Below are positions 40,061 through 51,402 of a stretch of 64,000 nucleotides of DNA, piece after piece. Positions within the stretch are counted from its first letter, which is position 1. Each line of letters starts with the position of its first letter. The position numbers were made by a program, and so were the translations under genes. Source of the stretch: Streptomyces cinnamoneus (GTDB lineage Bacteria > Actinomycetota > Actinomycetes > Streptomycetales > Streptomycetaceae); contig NZ_PKFQ01000001.1 in NCBI RefSeq assembly GCF_002939475.1, positions 1,798,001 to 1,862,000 on the forward strand. The letters are read 5' to 3'. The notes under the pieces are model-generated. The model saw only the letters and a program-made list of their open reading frames with translations. It had not been told where the DNA came from and made no database searches.

Positions 40061-40061
<1 letters not shown>
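39246..40061 (-). CDS. trpA: Tryptophan synthase alpha subunit
   Basis: A 271-residue TIM barrel that cleaves indole-3-glycerol phosphate to indole, which is channelled to TrpB. Signature segments are ALVGYLPAGFPT, VEVGLPHSDPVLDGPVIQ (catalytic Glu and Asp region), CILPDLPVEES and a phosphate-binding VCVGLGVSNAVQA with DGVIVGSAFVK. ATG overlaps the trpB stop as TAATG, so the two subunits are coupled. It is last in the trpC-M-B-A unit. Confidence 0.95.
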
Positions 40062-41305
<1,244 letters not shown>

Positions 41306-41408
41306 TGACGTACTCCTATGCAGATGTGGGCGCCGGGTGGACGCACGGCGGAGGAACCCGCCGCGGGCACCCGCGGGACGGGCGCCGCACCCGGTCGTGG
41401 CGACGTGG

Positions 41409-41630
41409 CTAGAGCACTACCGCCCCGCGCCATCGGCGCCCGTTGATCTGCCCCGGCTCACAGCCGATGTGATACCGCACCCGGCGGCCGCGCACGCGCC
41501 GCGCCGGCGCGCGGCATCCACGCGGGCGGCATCCACGCGCCCAGCGCGCGTGGGGGCCCTGGGCCGCGGGCACCCCGGCGGGAGCCGGGCGGGCGCCCGG
41601 CTCCGTGGCGGAGGTGCGGCGGCCGCTCAC
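41409..41630 (-). CDS. trpM: Tryptophan biosynthesis modulator TrpM
   Basis: A 73-residue basic protein found between trpC and trpB. The conserved block [21 protein letters not shown] followed by [15 protein letters not shown] is the TrpM signature. In S. coelicolor TrpM modulates tryptophan supply and development, apparently through protein interaction. GTG 41630 lies nine bases beyond the trpC stop but has no clear ribosome binding site. GTG 41573 would give 54 residues. The three cysteines in the conserved part could bind metal, which is inference. It is missed easily because other frames here are longer. Confidence 0.82.
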   Translation of the reverse strand: MSGRRTSATEPGARPAPAGVPAAQGPHARWARGCRPRGCRAPARRVRGRRVRYHIGCEPGQINGRRWRGAVVL

Positions 41631-41638
41631 GGGGGGGG

Positions 41639-42448
41639 TCAGCTCCGCCCGTGCCGCAGGGCCGGGTGCGCGCCCGCCGCGACGAGGTCGGCCACGGCGC
41701 CCTTGGGGTCGCGGCCGGTGACCAGGGACTCGCCGACCAGCACGGCGTCGGCGCCCTCGTTGGCGTAGGCGATGAGGTCGTGCGGGCCGCGCACACCGGA
41801 CTCGGCGATCTTGACGATGCCGTCGGGGATCTCGGGGGCGACGCGGGCGAAGGTGTCCCGGTCGACTTCGAGGGTCTTGAGGTTGCGGGCGTTGACGCCG
41901 ATGATGCGGGCGCCGGCGTCCACCGCGCGCTGGACCTCCTCCTCGTCGTGCACCTCGACGAGGGGGGTGAGCCCGATGGACTCGGCCCGCTCGATGAGGG
42001 AGACGAGGGCCTCCTGCTCCAGGGCGGCGACGATCAGCAGGGCGAGGTCGGCGCCGTAGGCGCGGGCCTCCCACAGCTGGTAGGCCGTGACGATGAAGTC
42101 CTTGCGGAGGATCGGGATGTCGACCTTGGCGCGGACGGCTTCGAGGTCGGCGAGCGAGCCGCCGAAGCGGCGCTGCTCGGTCAGCACGCTGATGACGGCC
42201 GCGCCGCCGGCCTCGTAGTCGGCGGCGAGCCCGGCCGGGTCGGCGATCGCGGCGAGGGCGCCCTTGGACGGGCTGGAGCGCTTGACCTCGCAGATCACGC
42301 TGACGTTCTCGCCGCGCAGGGCGGCGGCCCCGTCCCTGGCCTGCGGGGCCTTGGCCGCGCGCTCCTTGAGCTCGTCGAGGCTGACGCGCGCCTGCCGCTC
42401 CGCGAGGTCGGCACGGACTCCGTCGATGATCTCGTCGAGCACACTCAC
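41639..42448 (-). CDS. trpC: Indole-3-glycerol phosphate synthase
   Basis: A 269-residue TIM barrel that closes the indole ring from carboxyphenylaminodeoxyribulose phosphate. Landmarks are [63 protein letters not shown] and [16 protein letters not shown] 42448 (protein start [14 protein letters not shown]) has GGAAGGGG upstream and gives the standard streptomycete length. A longer frame to 42508 lacks similarity. It heads trpC-trpM-trpB-trpA. Confidence 0.95.
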   Translation of the reverse strand: MSVLDEIIDGVRADLAERQARVSLDELKERAAKAPQARDGAAALRGENVSVICEVKRSSPSKGALAAIADPAGLAADYEAGGAAVISVLTEQRRFGGSLADLEAVRAKVDIPILRKDFIVTAYQLWEARAYGADLALLIVAALEQEALVSLIERAESIGLTPLVEVHDEEEVQRAVDAGARIIGVNARNLKTLEVDRDTFARVAPEIPDGIVKIAESGVRGPHDLIAYANEGADAVLVGESLVTGRDPKGAVADLVAAGAHPALRHGRS

Positions 42449-42504
42449 GCGAGCGGCCCCCTTCCGGACTCGGCTGGTCTGGGCTGGTGCGGCACGATAC
42501 GACC

Positions 42505-42579
42505 TCACCAGGCACCTGCGATGGTACTTGCCGGACGGCGAAGGTTTCGCATCCGGTTGACGCGGGCCGCGTCCCGCAT
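42505..42579 (-). other. Possible leader peptide ORF before trpC
   Basis: A 24-codon frame starting ATG 42579 with a single tryptophan codon directly before the stop (IAGAW then TGA). It ends 56 bases before trpC. Its last codons overlap the left arm of a CTGGTG/CACCAG pairing in the leader. This could sense tryptophan by ribosome stalling. It lacks a good ribosome binding site, so it is tentative. Confidence 0.3.
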
Positions 42580-42605
42580 ACCCGCGAGTAGGTGACCGGC
42601 GGGGC

Positions 42606-43061
42606 TCAGGGGACGAGCGCCGCCCCGAGAGGCAGGTTCCGCACGACGGTGAAGACGAACAGAATCCCGCCCAGCAGCCACCAGTGCCTCGCCCGTGGAA
42701 CGACGGGCATGCCCCCTCCCGTCCGCACCGCCGCGACGAGCCAGCGGACCCACAGCACGGCGAAGGCCGCGTAGGCGGCGACGGCGAGCGCGTTCGCCCC
42801 CAGGGCGGCGACCGGATCGCCGTGGGCCAGCGCGTGGAGGCCGCGCAGCCCGCCGCAGCCGGGGCAGTACAGACCCGTCCAGCTCAGCAGCGGGCACACG
42901 GGGTAGTGGCCGGGCCGGCCCGGGTCGACGGCGGCGACCCAGGCCACGGCGGCGCCCACACCGGCCGCCACCCCCAGGGGCGCGGCCAGGCGGCGGGCCG
43001 TGGACGTGGACGCCGCCCGCGGCGGGCCGCCGACGGCTTCGGCGCGTACGTGGTCCCTCAC
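42606..43061 (-). CDS. DUF2752 membrane protein
   Basis: A 151-residue protein with three hydrophobic segments and the DUF2752 signature [26 protein letters not shown], whose paired CPGC cysteines and following GLR are conserved in the family. Function is not established. It lies just upstream of trpC in transcription order, a typical position in Streptomyces trp regions. GTG 43061 is the start that precedes the first helix by about 25 residues. Confidence 0.85.
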   Translation of the reverse strand: MRDHVRAEAVGGPPRAASTSTARRLAAPLGVAAGVGAAVAWVAAVDPGRPGHYPVCPLLSWTGLYCPGCGGLRGLHALAHGDPVAALGANALAVAAYAAFAVLWVRWLVAAVRTGGGMPVVPRARHWWLLGGILFVFTVVRNLPLGAALVP

Positions 43062-43159
43062 GTCGCCAGTTTCCGCCGGAAAGCACGAAGGCGCAGCTCA
43101 GGGCCGGCGCACGGGGTGCGTACGGGCCCGGGCCGCGCCTCGGGCGGGAGCGGGAGCGG

Positions 43160-43390
43160 TCAGCTCTGGCTCTGGGGCTGCGGCTGCGTACCGCGCTTGG
43201 GGACCATGCCGTAGCCCATCATGCGCATGACGCCACCGACGACACCGCCGAGGACGACCACGGCCATCCCCGCCAGGAAGCCGGCGGGCTTCGCCATCAC
43301 GACGAACGCGCCGGCGACGCAGAAGCCGATGAAGGCGATGGTCACACCGGTCCAGGCGGCCGGAGTGTGTCCGTGGCTGTTAGCCGACAT
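43160..43390 (-). CDS. HGxxPAAW-motif small membrane protein
   Basis: A 76-residue protein with the family motif HGHTPAAW at residues 6-13, then two membrane helices (TGVTIAFIGFCVAGAFVVMA and FLAGMAVVVLGGVVGGVMRMMG) and a short glutamine-rich tail. AGGAGT lies before the ATG. The family is conserved in actinobacterial trp regions and has no known activity. Confidence 0.85.
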   Translation of the reverse strand: MSANSHGHTPAAWTGVTIAFIGFCVAGAFVVMAKPAGFLAGMAVVVLGGVVGGVMRMMGYGMVPKRGTQPQPQSQS

Positions 43391-43569
43391 GAGTTGACTC
43401 CTCGTTGCTGTATCGCGCCTGCCGGCGCGGAGATCTCCGGGTCATTGTCCCCGACCTGCCGGGCCGCCGTGCGCCCGGGGTTGGCGTGTCACCGGCGGTG
43501 TCGTCGCCGGTGGCCCCTGCCGTGGCACGGCCGGCGGCGCGGGGGCGCGGCCGGGCGCGCCGGGGGCCG

Positions 43570-44232
43570 TCATCGGCCGGGGCCGCCGGTGGGGTCCTCG
43601 CCGCGGTCGAGGGCCTTCCACAGCTCCTCGGGGCGGTCCGGGTCGGGGGCCGTGCGGGGGCGGGGGCGGGGGGCGCCGTCGCGCTCGTACCGGCCGGACA
43701 TGGCGGGCCAGTCGCGGCCGTGGCGCAGGGCGAGCAGCCCGGCGAGCAGCAGCAGCACGCCGCCGGCGACGGCGACCCACGGCCAGGCGGTGTGGGTGAC
43801 GCCCTCCACGCCGGCGCGGGTGAGCCCGGAGGCCTTGGCGGCCTTCTCCTCCAGCGCGGCGGTGTCGGAGAGGGCGGTGACGGCGGAGGCGACGACGCCG
43901 GCGCCGCTCAGCGCCAGCAGCCCGGCGACGACCAGGCGGCCGGCGCGGCGGACGGCGAAGACGGCGACGAGCGCGGCGAGTCCCACGATGGCGAGGGCGC
44001 CGGGCAGGGCCGTGACGTCCTGTCCGCTGGCGTGCTGGACGGCGGAGGCCTGCGCGACGTCGGCGGCGGTGCCCTCGGACCAGGTGCGGCCGCCGGAGAG
44101 CAGGACGAGCGCGGCGCCGGCGGCGCCCAGGAGCAGGGCGGCGGCGACGCTGCGCCGGCCGCCGCGGTCCTCGCGGGGGGTGGGCTCGGCGTGGGTGCGG
44201 GGGTGGGGTACGGCTGCGCTCACGGATACCAC
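43570..44232 (-). CDS. Trp biosynthesis-associated membrane protein (TIGR02234 type)
   Basis: A 220-residue membrane protein with four hydrophobic segments (SVAAALLLGAAGAALVLLSGG, ALPGALAIVGLAALVAVFAV, LVVAGLLALSGAGVVASAV, PWVAVAGGVLLLLAGLLAL) and a cytoplasmic tail holding RHGRDWPAMSGRYER. This layout beside trpE is that of the TIGR02234 family of tryptophan-operon proteins. Molecular role unknown. GTG at 44232 or 44223 may be the start. It lies 64 bases after trpE and is probably cotranscribed. Confidence 0.82.
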   Translation of the reverse strand: MVSVSAAVPHPRTHAEPTPREDRGGRRSVAAALLLGAAGAALVLLSGGRTWSEGTAADVAQASAVQHASGQDVTALPGALAIVGLAALVAVFAVRRAGRLVVAGLLALSGAGVVASAVTALSDTAALEEKAAKASGLTRAGVEGVTHTAWPWVAVAGGVLLLLAGLLALRHGRDWPAMSGRYERDGAPRPRPRTAPDPDRPEELWKALDRGEDPTGGPGR

Positions 44233-44296
44233 TATCCCTTGTCGCCGGTGCTCCGCGCGGCCGGGGGTGCCGCGGGGCCCCCGGCCGGCGCAAGCG

Positions 44297-45877
44297 TCAG
44301 CCCCGGGAGGTGAGGCGGCCCGCCGCGTGCACCGCGCGCAGCACGGCGGCGGCCTTGTTGCGGCATTCGGCGTCCTCGGCGGCCGGGTCCGAGTCGGCGA
44401 CGACGCCGGCGCCCGCCTGGACGTAGGCGGTGCCGTCGCGCAGCACGGCGGTGCGGATGGCGATGGCCGTGTCGGAGTCCCCGGCGAAGTCGAGGTAGCC
44501 GACGCAGCCCCCGTACAGGCCCCGGCGGGCGGGCTCCAGCTCCTCGATGATCTGCATGGCGCGCGGCTTGGGCGCGCCGGACAGGGTGCCGGCGGGGAAG
44601 CAGGCGGTGAGCACGTCGAAGGCGGTGCGTCCGGGGGCCAGCCGGCCGGTGACCGTGGAGACGATGTGCATCACGTGGCTGTAGCGCTCGACGGACATGA
44701 AGTCGACGACCTCGACGCTGCCGGGCTCGCAGACCCGGCCGAGGTCGTTGCGGCCGAGGTCGACGAGCATCAGGTGCTCGGCGCGCTCCTTGGGGTCGGC
44801 GAGCAGTTCCTCGGCGAGCTGGGCGTCGGCCTGCGGGGTGGCGCCGCGGGGCCGGGTGCCGGCGATGGGGTGCACCATGGCCCGCCCGTCCTCGACCTTG
44901 ACCAGGGCCTCGGGACTGGAGCCGACGACGTCGAACGCCCCGCTTTCCCCGTGGGGGAAGCGGAACAGGTACATGTACGGGCTGGGGTTGGTGGCCCGCA
45001 GCACGCGGTAGACGTCCAGCGCCGAGGCGGCGCAGGGCGTCTCGAAGCGCTGCGAGGGCACGACCTGGAAGGCCTCGCCCGCGCGGATGCGCTCCTTGAT
45101 GTCCTCGACGGCGGCCATGAAGTCGCTCCCGCCCCAGCGGGCGGTGTACTCCGGCAGCTCGGAGGGCGGCAGGGCGGTGGGGTCGGTGGGCACCGGCCGG
45201 CGGAGGTCGGCGGTCATGGCGTCGAGGCGGGCGACGGCGTCGGCGTAGGCCTCGTCGACGCCGGTGTCCAGGTCGTTGTGGTTGATCGCGTTGGCGATCA
45301 GCAGGACGGTGCCGTTCCAGTGGTCGAGGACGGCGAGGTCCGAGGTGAGCAGCATCGTCAGCTCGGGCAGGTCCAGGCTGTCGTCGCCGGGTCCGCCGGG
45401 GTGCTCGCCGATCTTCTCCAGGCGGCGGACGACGTCGTAGCCGAGGTAGCCGACCATGCCGCCGGTGAAGGGCGGCAGCCCGGCGCCCTCCAGCAGGTCG
45501 CGCGGGGTGTGCAGGGCCGCCACGGTGGCGCGCAGGGCGGCGAGCGGGTCGCCGTCGGTGGGGACCCCGACGGGCGGGGTGCCGAGCCAGTGGGCCTGGC
45601 CGTCGCGCACGGTCAGGCCGGCGGCGCTGCGGACGCCGACGAAGGAGTACCGGGACCACGTGCGGCCGTTCTCCGCGGACTCCAGGAGGAAGGTGCCCGG
45701 GCGCTCGGCGGCGAGCTTGCGGTAGAGGCCCACCGGCGTGTCGCCGTCGGCGAGGAAGCGCCGGGTGACCGGAATGACCCTGCGGTCCTTCGCGAGCCTG
45801 CGGAAGGTGTCGGCGTCGGGGACGACGTCCCCGTGGTTGCCCTGGGGTGCGGGCACAGATGCGGTCGTGGCAGCCAT
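44297..45877 (-). CDS. trpE: Anthranilate synthase component I
   Basis: A 526-residue chorismate-utilising enzyme making anthranilate with ammonia from a separate glutamine amidotransferase subunit. The N-terminal allosteric region has [18 protein letters not shown], matching the tryptophan-binding LLES motif. The catalytic domain has [40 protein letters not shown], and [17 protein letters not shown]. No TrpG is in the window. It starts ten bases after hisI. Confidence 0.95.
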   Translation of the reverse strand: MAATTASVPAPQGNHGDVVPDADTFRRLAKDRRVIPVTRRFLADGDTPVGLYRKLAAERPGTFLLESAENGRTWSRYSFVGVRSAAGLTVRDGQAHWLGTPPVGVPTDGDPLAALRATVAALHTPRDLLEGAGLPPFTGGMVGYLGYDVVRRLEKIGEHPGGPGDDSLDLPELTMLLTSDLAVLDHWNGTVLLIANAINHNDLDTGVDEAYADAVARLDAMTADLRRPVPTDPTALPPSELPEYTARWGGSDFMAAVEDIKERIRAGEAFQVVPSQRFETPCAASALDVYRVLRATNPSPYMYLFRFPHGESGAFDVVGSSPEALVKVEDGRAMVHPIAGTRPRGATPQADAQLAEELLADPKERAEHLMLVDLGRNDLGRVCEPGSVEVVDFMSVERYSHVMHIVSTVTGRLAPGRTAFDVLTACFPAGTLSGAPKPRAMQIIEELEPARRGLYGGCVGYLDFAGDSDTAIAIRTAVLRDGTAYVQAGAGVVADSDPAAEDAECRNKAAAVLRAVHAAGRLTSRG

Positions 45878-45886
45878 GGCCGGAGC

Positions 45887-46255
45887 CTACTGGCCCAGCG
45901 GCAGCACGTCGGCGTCGAAGCAGGTGCGGGTGCCCGTGTGGCAGGCGGGCCCGACCTGGTCGACCTTGACCAGGAGGGCGTCGGCGTCGCAGTCGAGGGC
46001 GACGGACTTGACGTGCTGGGCGTGGCCGGAGGTCTCGCCCTTGACCCAGTACTCCTCGCGGCTGCGGCTCCAGTAGGTGCAGCGGCCGCTGGTGAGGGTG
46101 CGGTGGAGGGCCTCGTCGTCCATCCAGCCGAGCATGAGCACTTCGCCGGTGTCGTACTGCTGGGCGATGGCGGGGACCAGTCCGTCGACGCTCCGCTTGA
46201 GCCGGGCGGCGATGGCGGGGTCGAGTCCGGAGAGGGGTCGGGCGTTGCCGGTCAT
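45887..46255 (-). CDS. hisI: Phosphoribosyl-AMP cyclohydrolase
   Basis: A 122-residue zinc enzyme of histidine synthesis that opens the adenine ring of phosphoribosyl-AMP. Diagnostic residues are [18 protein letters not shown], then [27 protein letters not shown] with the cysteine and histidine metal ligands. ATG 46255 gives the usual single-domain length. It is followed closely by trpE, joining histidine and tryptophan genes in one unit. Confidence 0.94.
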   Translation of the reverse strand: MTGNARPLSGLDPAIAARLKRSVDGLVPAIAQQYDTGEVLMLGWMDDEALHRTLTSGRCTYWSRSREEYWVKGETSGHAQHVKSVALDCDADALLVKVDQVGPACHTGTRTCFDADVLPLGQ

Positions 46256-46385
46256 ACCCCCATTCTGCCTCCCCGCCCGCCGCGCGGTGCGCGCCACGGC
46301 TACGCCCGGTGGCGGCCGGGTACGCCAACACGCCGCCGTAGGGTCACCGTGGCGCCCGTCGAGCCCCCGGTCGTAGGGTGGCGGC

Positions 46386-47018
46386 ATGTCGACCCACGCG
46401 CAGCGCGAACGCCTGCTTCTCGCCGACCTGTTGGAGACGGTGGGCCCGGACGCCCCCACACTCTGCGAGGGCTGGCGGGCCCGGGACCTGGCCGCCCACG
46501 TGGTGGTGCGGGAGAGGCGGTCGGACGCGGCCGCCGGAGTCGTCTTCAAGCCGCTGGCCGCCCGCCTGGAGCGCGTGCAGGCGGAGTTCGCGGCCAAGCC
46601 GTACGAGGAGCTGGTCCGGCTCGTCCGCACCGGTCCGCCGCGGCTGTCGCCGTTCGCCCTCAAGCAGGTCGACGAGGCGGCCAACACGGTCGAGTTCTAC
46701 GTCCACACCGAGGACGTGCGCCGGGCACAGCCGGAGTGGACGCCGCGCGAGATCGACCCGGTCTTCGCGGACGCGCTGTGGAGCCGGCTGGAGCGGAGCG
46801 CGCGGCTGCTCGGCCGCAGGGCGCCGGTGGGCCTGGTGCTGCGGCGGCCGGACGGCCGGACGGCCGTGGCCCGCAAGGGCGTGCCGGTGGTGACGGTCAC
46901 CGGGGAGCCGGGCGAGCTGACGCTGTTCGCCTTCGGCCGCACGGCGACCGCGCGGGTGGACCTGGACGGCGAGGACACGGCGATCGCCAAACTGAAGGCG
47001 GGCGAGCTGGGGATCTAG
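46386..47018 (+). CDS. TIGR03085-family (DinB-like) protein
   Basis: A 210-residue soluble protein. The N-terminal MDMPI/DinB-like helical domain has [38 protein letters not shown], where the W-x-D-x-x-H pattern places a potential metal histidine. A second part has [15 protein letters not shown]. Relatives act in mycothiol-dependent reactions, such as maleylpyruvate isomerase, but the substrate here is unknown. It is divergent from hisI across about 130 bases. Confidence 0.82.
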   Translation: MSTHAQRERLLLADLLETVGPDAPTLCEGWRARDLAAHVVVRERRSDAAAGVVFKPLAARLERVQAEFAAKPYEELVRLVRTGPPRLSPFALKQVDEAANTVEFYVHTEDVRRAQPEWTPREIDPVFADALWSRLERSARLLGRRAPVGLVLRRPDGRTAVARKGVPVVTVTGEPGELTLFAFGRTATARVDLDGEDTAIAKLKAGELGI

Positions 47019-47209
47019 GGAGGCGACGCCCTCCAGGCACCCTCCGGGGCGTTTTCGCGAAGGAGCGCCGTGCGCCCGGAGGGCGGGTCCCGGGACGTCT
47101 CGGCGCACTCGGGGCGCACCGGGCCGCGCCCGGTTGTCGTGGCGGGCGGGACCGGGCGGGGCGACACTGGAGGGCGGGCCGGACGCCCACACGGAGGAAG
47201 GTGCCGATC

Positions 47210-47758
47210 ATGGCTTTCCGGAGCAGGAACGACGTGCTCGCCGGGAGGGGCGGGGTCGCGTACCGGACCCTGCCGGCCGGCTGCTCCCTGGGACTCCTGC
47301 TGCTGCGCATGATGCTCGGCGTCATCATGATGGCGCACGGCACGCAGAAGCTGTTCGGCTGGTGGGACGGGCCCGGGCTCGACGGGACGGCGAAGTTCTT
47401 CCAGCTGTACGGCTATCCGGCGCCCCGGGCGATGGCCGTCGTCGCGGGTCTCAGCGAGACGCTGGGCGGGGCGGGGCTCTTCCTCGGCTTCCTGACGCCG
47501 CTGGCCGCGGCGGCGGTGCTGGGGACGATGATCAACGCGCTGGGCGTGACGTGGGAGGGCGGCTTCCTGCTGCCCAAGGGCGTCGAGTTCACCCTTCTGG
47601 TCGCGGTGGGCGCCGCGGCCCTGGCCCTGACGGGGCCGGGAGAGTTCGCGGTGGACCGCTTCGTGCCGGGGCTGCGCGGGCACCGGCTGGCCTACGGGGT
47701 GGCGGCGATCGCCCTGGCGTGCGTGGTGGGGGCGGTGTTCCTGCTGGTCCGCACGTAG
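47210..47758 (+). CDS. DoxX-family membrane protein
   Basis: A 182-residue membrane protein with four helices and the DoxX pattern LLLLRMMLGVIMMAHGTQKLFGWWDGPGLDGTAKFFQLYGYP, followed by VAGLSETLGGAGLFLGFLTPL. DoxX proteins are linked to quinone or thiol redox at the membrane in some bacteria. The role here is not determined. GGAGGAAGG upstream supports ATG 47210. Confidence 0.86.
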   Translation: MAFRSRNDVLAGRGGVAYRTLPAGCSLGLLLLRMMLGVIMMAHGTQKLFGWWDGPGLDGTAKFFQLYGYPAPRAMAVVAGLSETLGGAGLFLGFLTPLAAAAVLGTMINALGVTWEGGFLLPKGVEFTLLVAVGAAALALTGPGEFAVDRFVPGLRGHRLAYGVAAIALACVVGAVFLLVRT

Positions 47759-47874
47759 GCGGGGCCGCGGACAGGCTCGGTTGCGGGCTTCGCCTGGTGG
47801 GCGGGGCCGGCTGCTGCCGGACCCGCCCACCAGGCGGGGTGTCGTGAGGGTGGGTCAGGGGGAAGGACCCCGCG

Positions 47875-49545
47875 TCAGCGGACGGGGGCGTCCACCCGCT
47901 CCACCTTCTGCGTGCCCGACAGCGTCCGGTACGAGCGGGCCCAGGACGCCGTCGCCTTCGCGTCCCGCTTGTCCGACAGCACGTAGTAGTCCATCTGCGC
48001 CCGCTCCGCGGTCACGTCCAGCACGCCGTACCCGTGCGAGTCCATGTCGATCCACTTCGCGTGGCGGTTGGCGGCCTTCAGGGCCGCCACCGCGGCGAGC
48101 GAGACGGTGTGGGGCGCCACGTGCAGGATGTCGTCCAGGTTGTCCGCGGTCACGGAGGTGACCACGAACTCCGTGGCGACCGACGGCGACAGCGGGTACG
48201 TCGCGGCCTGCTTCGGCACGTCGTTGGCCCAGGCCATGTGGATGTCGCCGGTGAGGAAGACCGTGTTGCGGATGCCGCGGTCGACGAGGTGGCCGATCAG
48301 CTCGCGGCGGTCGTCCGTGTAGCCGTCCCACTGGTCGGTGTTGACCGCGATGCCGCCCGCCGGCAGTCCCAGCAGCTTGGCGAGGGGCTCCAGGAGGTGC
48401 GCGGGCAGGGACCCGAAGGCCACCGGGGAGATCATCACCGAGGTGCCGACGAACCGCCAGGTGGTGTCGGAGCCCGCCAGGCCGTCCTTGAGCCAGTCCA
48501 GCTGGGCCCGGCCGGTGATCGTGCGCTCCGGGTCGTCCACCTTGCCGCTGCCGGGCTTGACCTGCTGGGAGCGGAAGGATCTGAGGTCCAGGAGGTGGAG
48601 GTCGGCGAGCTTGCCGAAGCGCAGCCGCCGGTAGGTGGTGCCCTCGACGGAGGGGCGCACGGGCATCCACTCGAAGTAGGCCTGCTTGGCCGCCGCCATG
48701 CGGGCGGACCAGTCGCCCTCCTCGCCCGGGGTGTGGTTCTCGGCGCCCCCGGCCCAGGCGTCGTTGGCGAACTCGTGGTCGTCCCAGATGGCTATGACGG
48801 GGTGGGCGTGGTGCAGGGCCTGCAGGTCGGCGTCCGTCTTGTAGTGGCCGTGCCGGGTGCGGTAGTCGGCCAGCGTCGTGATCTCGTGTTGGGGGGCGTG
48901 GGGCCGCACGACGTACGTGGCGGCCGGGTACTCGCCGGACTTGTACTCGTAGATGTAGTCGCCGAGGTGCAGCACCGCGTCCAGGTCGCGGCGGGCCGCG
49001 AGGTGACGGTACGTGGAGAACCAGCCCGACTCCCAGTTGGCGCACGAGACGACGCCGAAGCGGACGCCCGCGGTGGCCTCGCCGTGGGCGGGGGCTGTGC
49101 GCGTACGGCCCACGGGGGACGCCGCCTCGCCGGCGGAGAAGCGGAAGAAGTACTCCGTGGCCGGGCGGAGTCCGCGGACGTCCGCCTTGACGGTGTGGTC
49201 GGCGGCCGCCGTCGCCGTCACCTTGCCCCGGGCCGTGACGCGGGCGAAGGCGGCGTCCTCGGCCACCTCCCAGCCGACCTCGACGGCGGCCCCGAGCCCG
49301 GAGCCGGGGACGGCGTCGGGGCTCGGGGTGACGCGGGTCCACAGCAGGACGCCGTCGGGCAGCGGGTCTCCGGAGGCGACGCCGTGCAGGAAGGCGGTCC
49401 CCTGGCCGGTGGCCGGTGAACCGGCCCCGGACGGGACGGAGTCGGCGTGTGCCGTGGTCGGTGCGGCCAGCGGGAGCAGCGCGGCGGTCGCGGTCGCGGC
49501 GGCGGCCGTGACGGCAGTGCGGCGTGATATGTCGTGAGAGGTCAC
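47875..49545 (-). CDS. phoD: Secreted PhoD-like alkaline phosphatase (Tat substrate)
   Basis: A 556-residue exported phosphodiesterase/phosphatase. The Tat signal has [21 protein letters not shown]. An N-terminal fibronectin-like domain ([19 protein letters not shown]) precedes the metallophosphatase domain with [34 protein letters not shown] and a late LTGDIHMAW, which together supply the Fe/Ca ligands known from PhoD. Expression may be phosphate-regulated, but I saw no convincing PHO box. Confidence 0.9.
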   Translation of the reverse strand: MTSHDISRRTAVTAAAATATAALLPLAAPTTAHADSVPSGAGSPATGQGTAFLHGVASGDPLPDGVLLWTRVTPSPDAVPGSGLGAAVEVGWEVAEDAAFARVTARGKVTATAAADHTVKADVRGLRPATEYFFRFSAGEAASPVGRTRTAPAHGEATAGVRFGVVSCANWESGWFSTYRHLAARRDLDAVLHLGDYIYEYKSGEYPAATYVVRPHAPQHEITTLADYRTRHGHYKTDADLQALHHAHPVIAIWDDHEFANDAWAGGAENHTPGEEGDWSARMAAAKQAYFEWMPVRPSVEGTTYRRLRFGKLADLHLLDLRSFRSQQVKPGSGKVDDPERTITGRAQLDWLKDGLAGSDTTWRFVGTSVMISPVAFGSLPAHLLEPLAKLLGLPAGGIAVNTDQWDGYTDDRRELIGHLVDRGIRNTVFLTGDIHMAWANDVPKQAATYPLSPSVATEFVVTSVTADNLDDILHVAPHTVSLAAVAALKAANRHAKWIDMDSHGYGVLDVTAERAQMDYYVLSDKRDAKATASWARSYRTLSGTQKVERVDAPVR

Positions 49546-49676
49546 GGGCCGTCACTTTACTGGCCGGTAAAACCACGGGTAAGCCCCAGGGCGGACACGA
49601 CACCGACTGTTCGTCCGCCCTTGGGCCCGCCGTCGGCGACGGCCGCCCGCCGGTTACCTCCCGGTCACCGCGGTCG

Positions 49677-50534
49677 TCACTTGCCCAGCGCCTTGTCGAC
49701 CAGGGCGGTGAACTGCTCGCCCGTCCTGGGGGTGCGGCCCTGCTCGTCCGCCAGCACCTTGCCGTCGAGCTTGAAGCCCGGCGTGCCCTGGATGTCCTTG
49801 CCCTGGCCCACGACCTTGTCGAAGGCGTCGGACATCTCCAGCGCCCACTTGTCGAACGTGCCGTCCTTCACGTCCTTCTCGAACGCGGAGTTGCCCTTGA
49901 GCGCCTTGACCTGCTGGGCGATGCCGATGAGCTTCTCGTCGTCGGAGAAGGCGTCGTCCTGCTCGTTGGGGTGGTTCTTGGCGGCGAACAGCGCCTTCTT
50001 GTAGTCGAGGAACGCGTCCGGGCCGACGTTGAGGGCCGCGCCCAGCGCGCTCAGCGCGTTCTTCGAGCCCGAACCCTTGATCATGGGGTTGCGGTCGAGG
50101 AAGGTGCCGATCTTGTACTGCACCTTGTACTTGCCGTCCTTGACGTCCTTGAGGACGGTTTCCCCGGCGTTCTGCTCGAAGTCCGAGCAGACCGGGCAGC
50201 GCATGTCCTCGAAGACCTCAAGGGTGTTCTTGGCGTCCTGCTTGCCCATGACGACCGTGGTGCCCTTGTCGCCGGTGCTGTTGGCGGGCTGCTTGAACTC
50301 CGTCTTCTTGGCGGCCGCCTCCCAGTCCTCGCTGCTGACCTTGGTGTTCTTGCTGCCGTTGGTGGCGTTGGAGACGACCACGCCGATGCCGACGGCGGCC
50401 GCGAGGACGGCCAGGGCGCCTCCGCCGACCAGGAGCTGGCGGCGGAGCTTGTCCTTCTTCGCCTGCCGTTCGCGCTCGGCGCGCAGTCGTTCGCGGGCGG
50501 CGGCCTTGTTCTGCGGGTTGTTGCGGTTGCTCAT
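49677..50534 (-). CDS. Membrane-anchored DsbA-like protein 1
   Basis: A 285-residue protein with a basic helical start (AARERLRAERERQAKKDKLRR), one membrane helix (LLVGGGALAVLAAAVGIGVVV) and an extracytoplasmic DsbA-type domain. The active site is CPVC in FEDMRCPVCSDFE, and the cis-proline loop lies in IQGTPGFKLDG. ATG 50534 follows a moderately good site. It is paired with the membrane protein gene 59 bases upstream, and the whole pair is duplicated at 51403-52954. Likely a disulfide oxidoreductase for exported proteins. Confidence 0.85.
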   Translation of the reverse strand: MSNRNNPQNKAAARERLRAERERQAKKDKLRRQLLVGGGALAVLAAAVGIGVVVSNATNGSKNTKVSSEDWEAAAKKTEFKQPANSTGDKGTTVVMGKQDAKNTLEVFEDMRCPVCSDFEQNAGETVLKDVKDGKYKVQYKIGTFLDRNPMIKGSGSKNALSALGAALNVGPDAFLDYKKALFAAKNHPNEQDDAFSDDEKLIGIAQQVKALKGNSAFEKDVKDGTFDKWALEMSDAFDKVVGQGKDIQGTPGFKLDGKVLADEQGRTPRTGEQFTALVDKALGK

Positions 50535-50593
50535 GACGTCTTCTCCGCGTGAGGAAGGTGAGGGCTGGTGACCGGTGCGTGCTGGGCGGGCGC

Positions 50594-51283
50594 TCAGGCG
50601 CTCGCCGGGCACGGGGGCGGTCCCCGCCGTACGACGGAGTGGACGAGCAGGGGCAGCACGCGGGCCGAGAGGGTGTCCCGCACCGGCCGCACGGGCGGGC
50701 GGGCGGGGCGGGCGTGCGCGGCCAGCGCGGCGACGAGCGGCAGCAGCGGCCGGAAGGCCAGCGAGGCCACCGCGCGCAGCAGCCGGAACAGCGCGACCTC
50801 GCCGCGGCGCAGCCAGGCGGCGGCCAGCAGGCCGACCGCCACGTGGGCGGCCAGCAGCAGCCAGGGGGTGGCGGAGTGCCCGGCGACGCCGTCCGTCATG
50901 TGGCCGGAGCCGGCGGGGCCGGCCATCCGGGCCAGCGGGGTGCCGAAGTCCCCGCCCCCGCAGACCAGGTCGACGCCCATCGAGCGCAGCGGGCCCGCGA
51001 CCGGGCCACCGGCCTGGCCGTAACAGGCGTGCTGGCCAGTGGTGAAGACGGTGTCGGCGGACAGTTCCAGGGGGACGAGCAGCGTGGCGATGGGCCAGTA
51101 GCCGCGCTCCCGGCCGGCCAGCGCGTAGGAGAGCGCGAAGAACGCGCCCGACAGCACGGTGACCGTGGACAGCGGCAGCGGCGCCCGGGAGAGCAGCACG
51201 TGGGAGGCCGCGGACAGGGTGACGCAGAGCGCGGTGAACAGCGCGGCGCGCACCGTCCTGAACCGAACTCCCGTCCCCTCCAT
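50594..51283 (-). CDS. Membrane protein 1 with conserved cysteine pair
   Basis: A 229-residue polytopic protein. The first helix is ALFTALCVTLSAASHVLLSRAPLPL, further helices follow (LSGAFFALSYALAG, PIATLLVPLELSADTVF, WLLLAAHVAVGLLAAAWL), and it ends with HSVVRRGPPP. Two cysteines, C87 (ACYGQ) and C108 (LVCGG), lie in the loop between helices and are kept in the paralogue at 52301. The arrangement next to a DsbA-like gene suggests a redox partner. No known family recognised. Confidence 0.7.
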   Translation of the reverse strand: MEGTGVRFRTVRAALFTALCVTLSAASHVLLSRAPLPLSTVTVLSGAFFALSYALAGRERGYWPIATLLVPLELSADTVFTTGQHACYGQAGGPVAGPLRSMGVDLVCGGGDFGTPLARMAGPAGSGHMTDGVAGHSATPWLLLAAHVAVGLLAAAWLRRGEVALFRLLRAVASLAFRPLLPLVAALAAHARPARPPVRPVRDTLSARVLPLLVHSVVRRGPPPCPASA

Positions 51284-51402
51284 GGCCCGAAGTGTGCCAC
51301 GACCGGCCTTGAGTGTCGTGTCAAGTTTCGGTATCGGCGAAGGGACGGGGGTTCGTCCCGGTTCGCGGCCGGCCGGCCCGCCGGCCGGCCGCGTGGCCCG
51401 GG

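Noticed and set aside
46256..46385. Trp attenuator leader before hisI-trpE
   Set aside because: No leader frame with clustered Trp codons is present. Only a trivial ATG-GGG-GTA-TGA frame overlaps the hisI start region.
42695..47758. A 1687-codon open frame on the plus strand opposite the trp region
   Set aside because: It is antisense to DUF2752, trpE and hisI, lacks any family pattern, and only its last 182 codons (DoxX) are real. Long shadow frames are common at this GC content.
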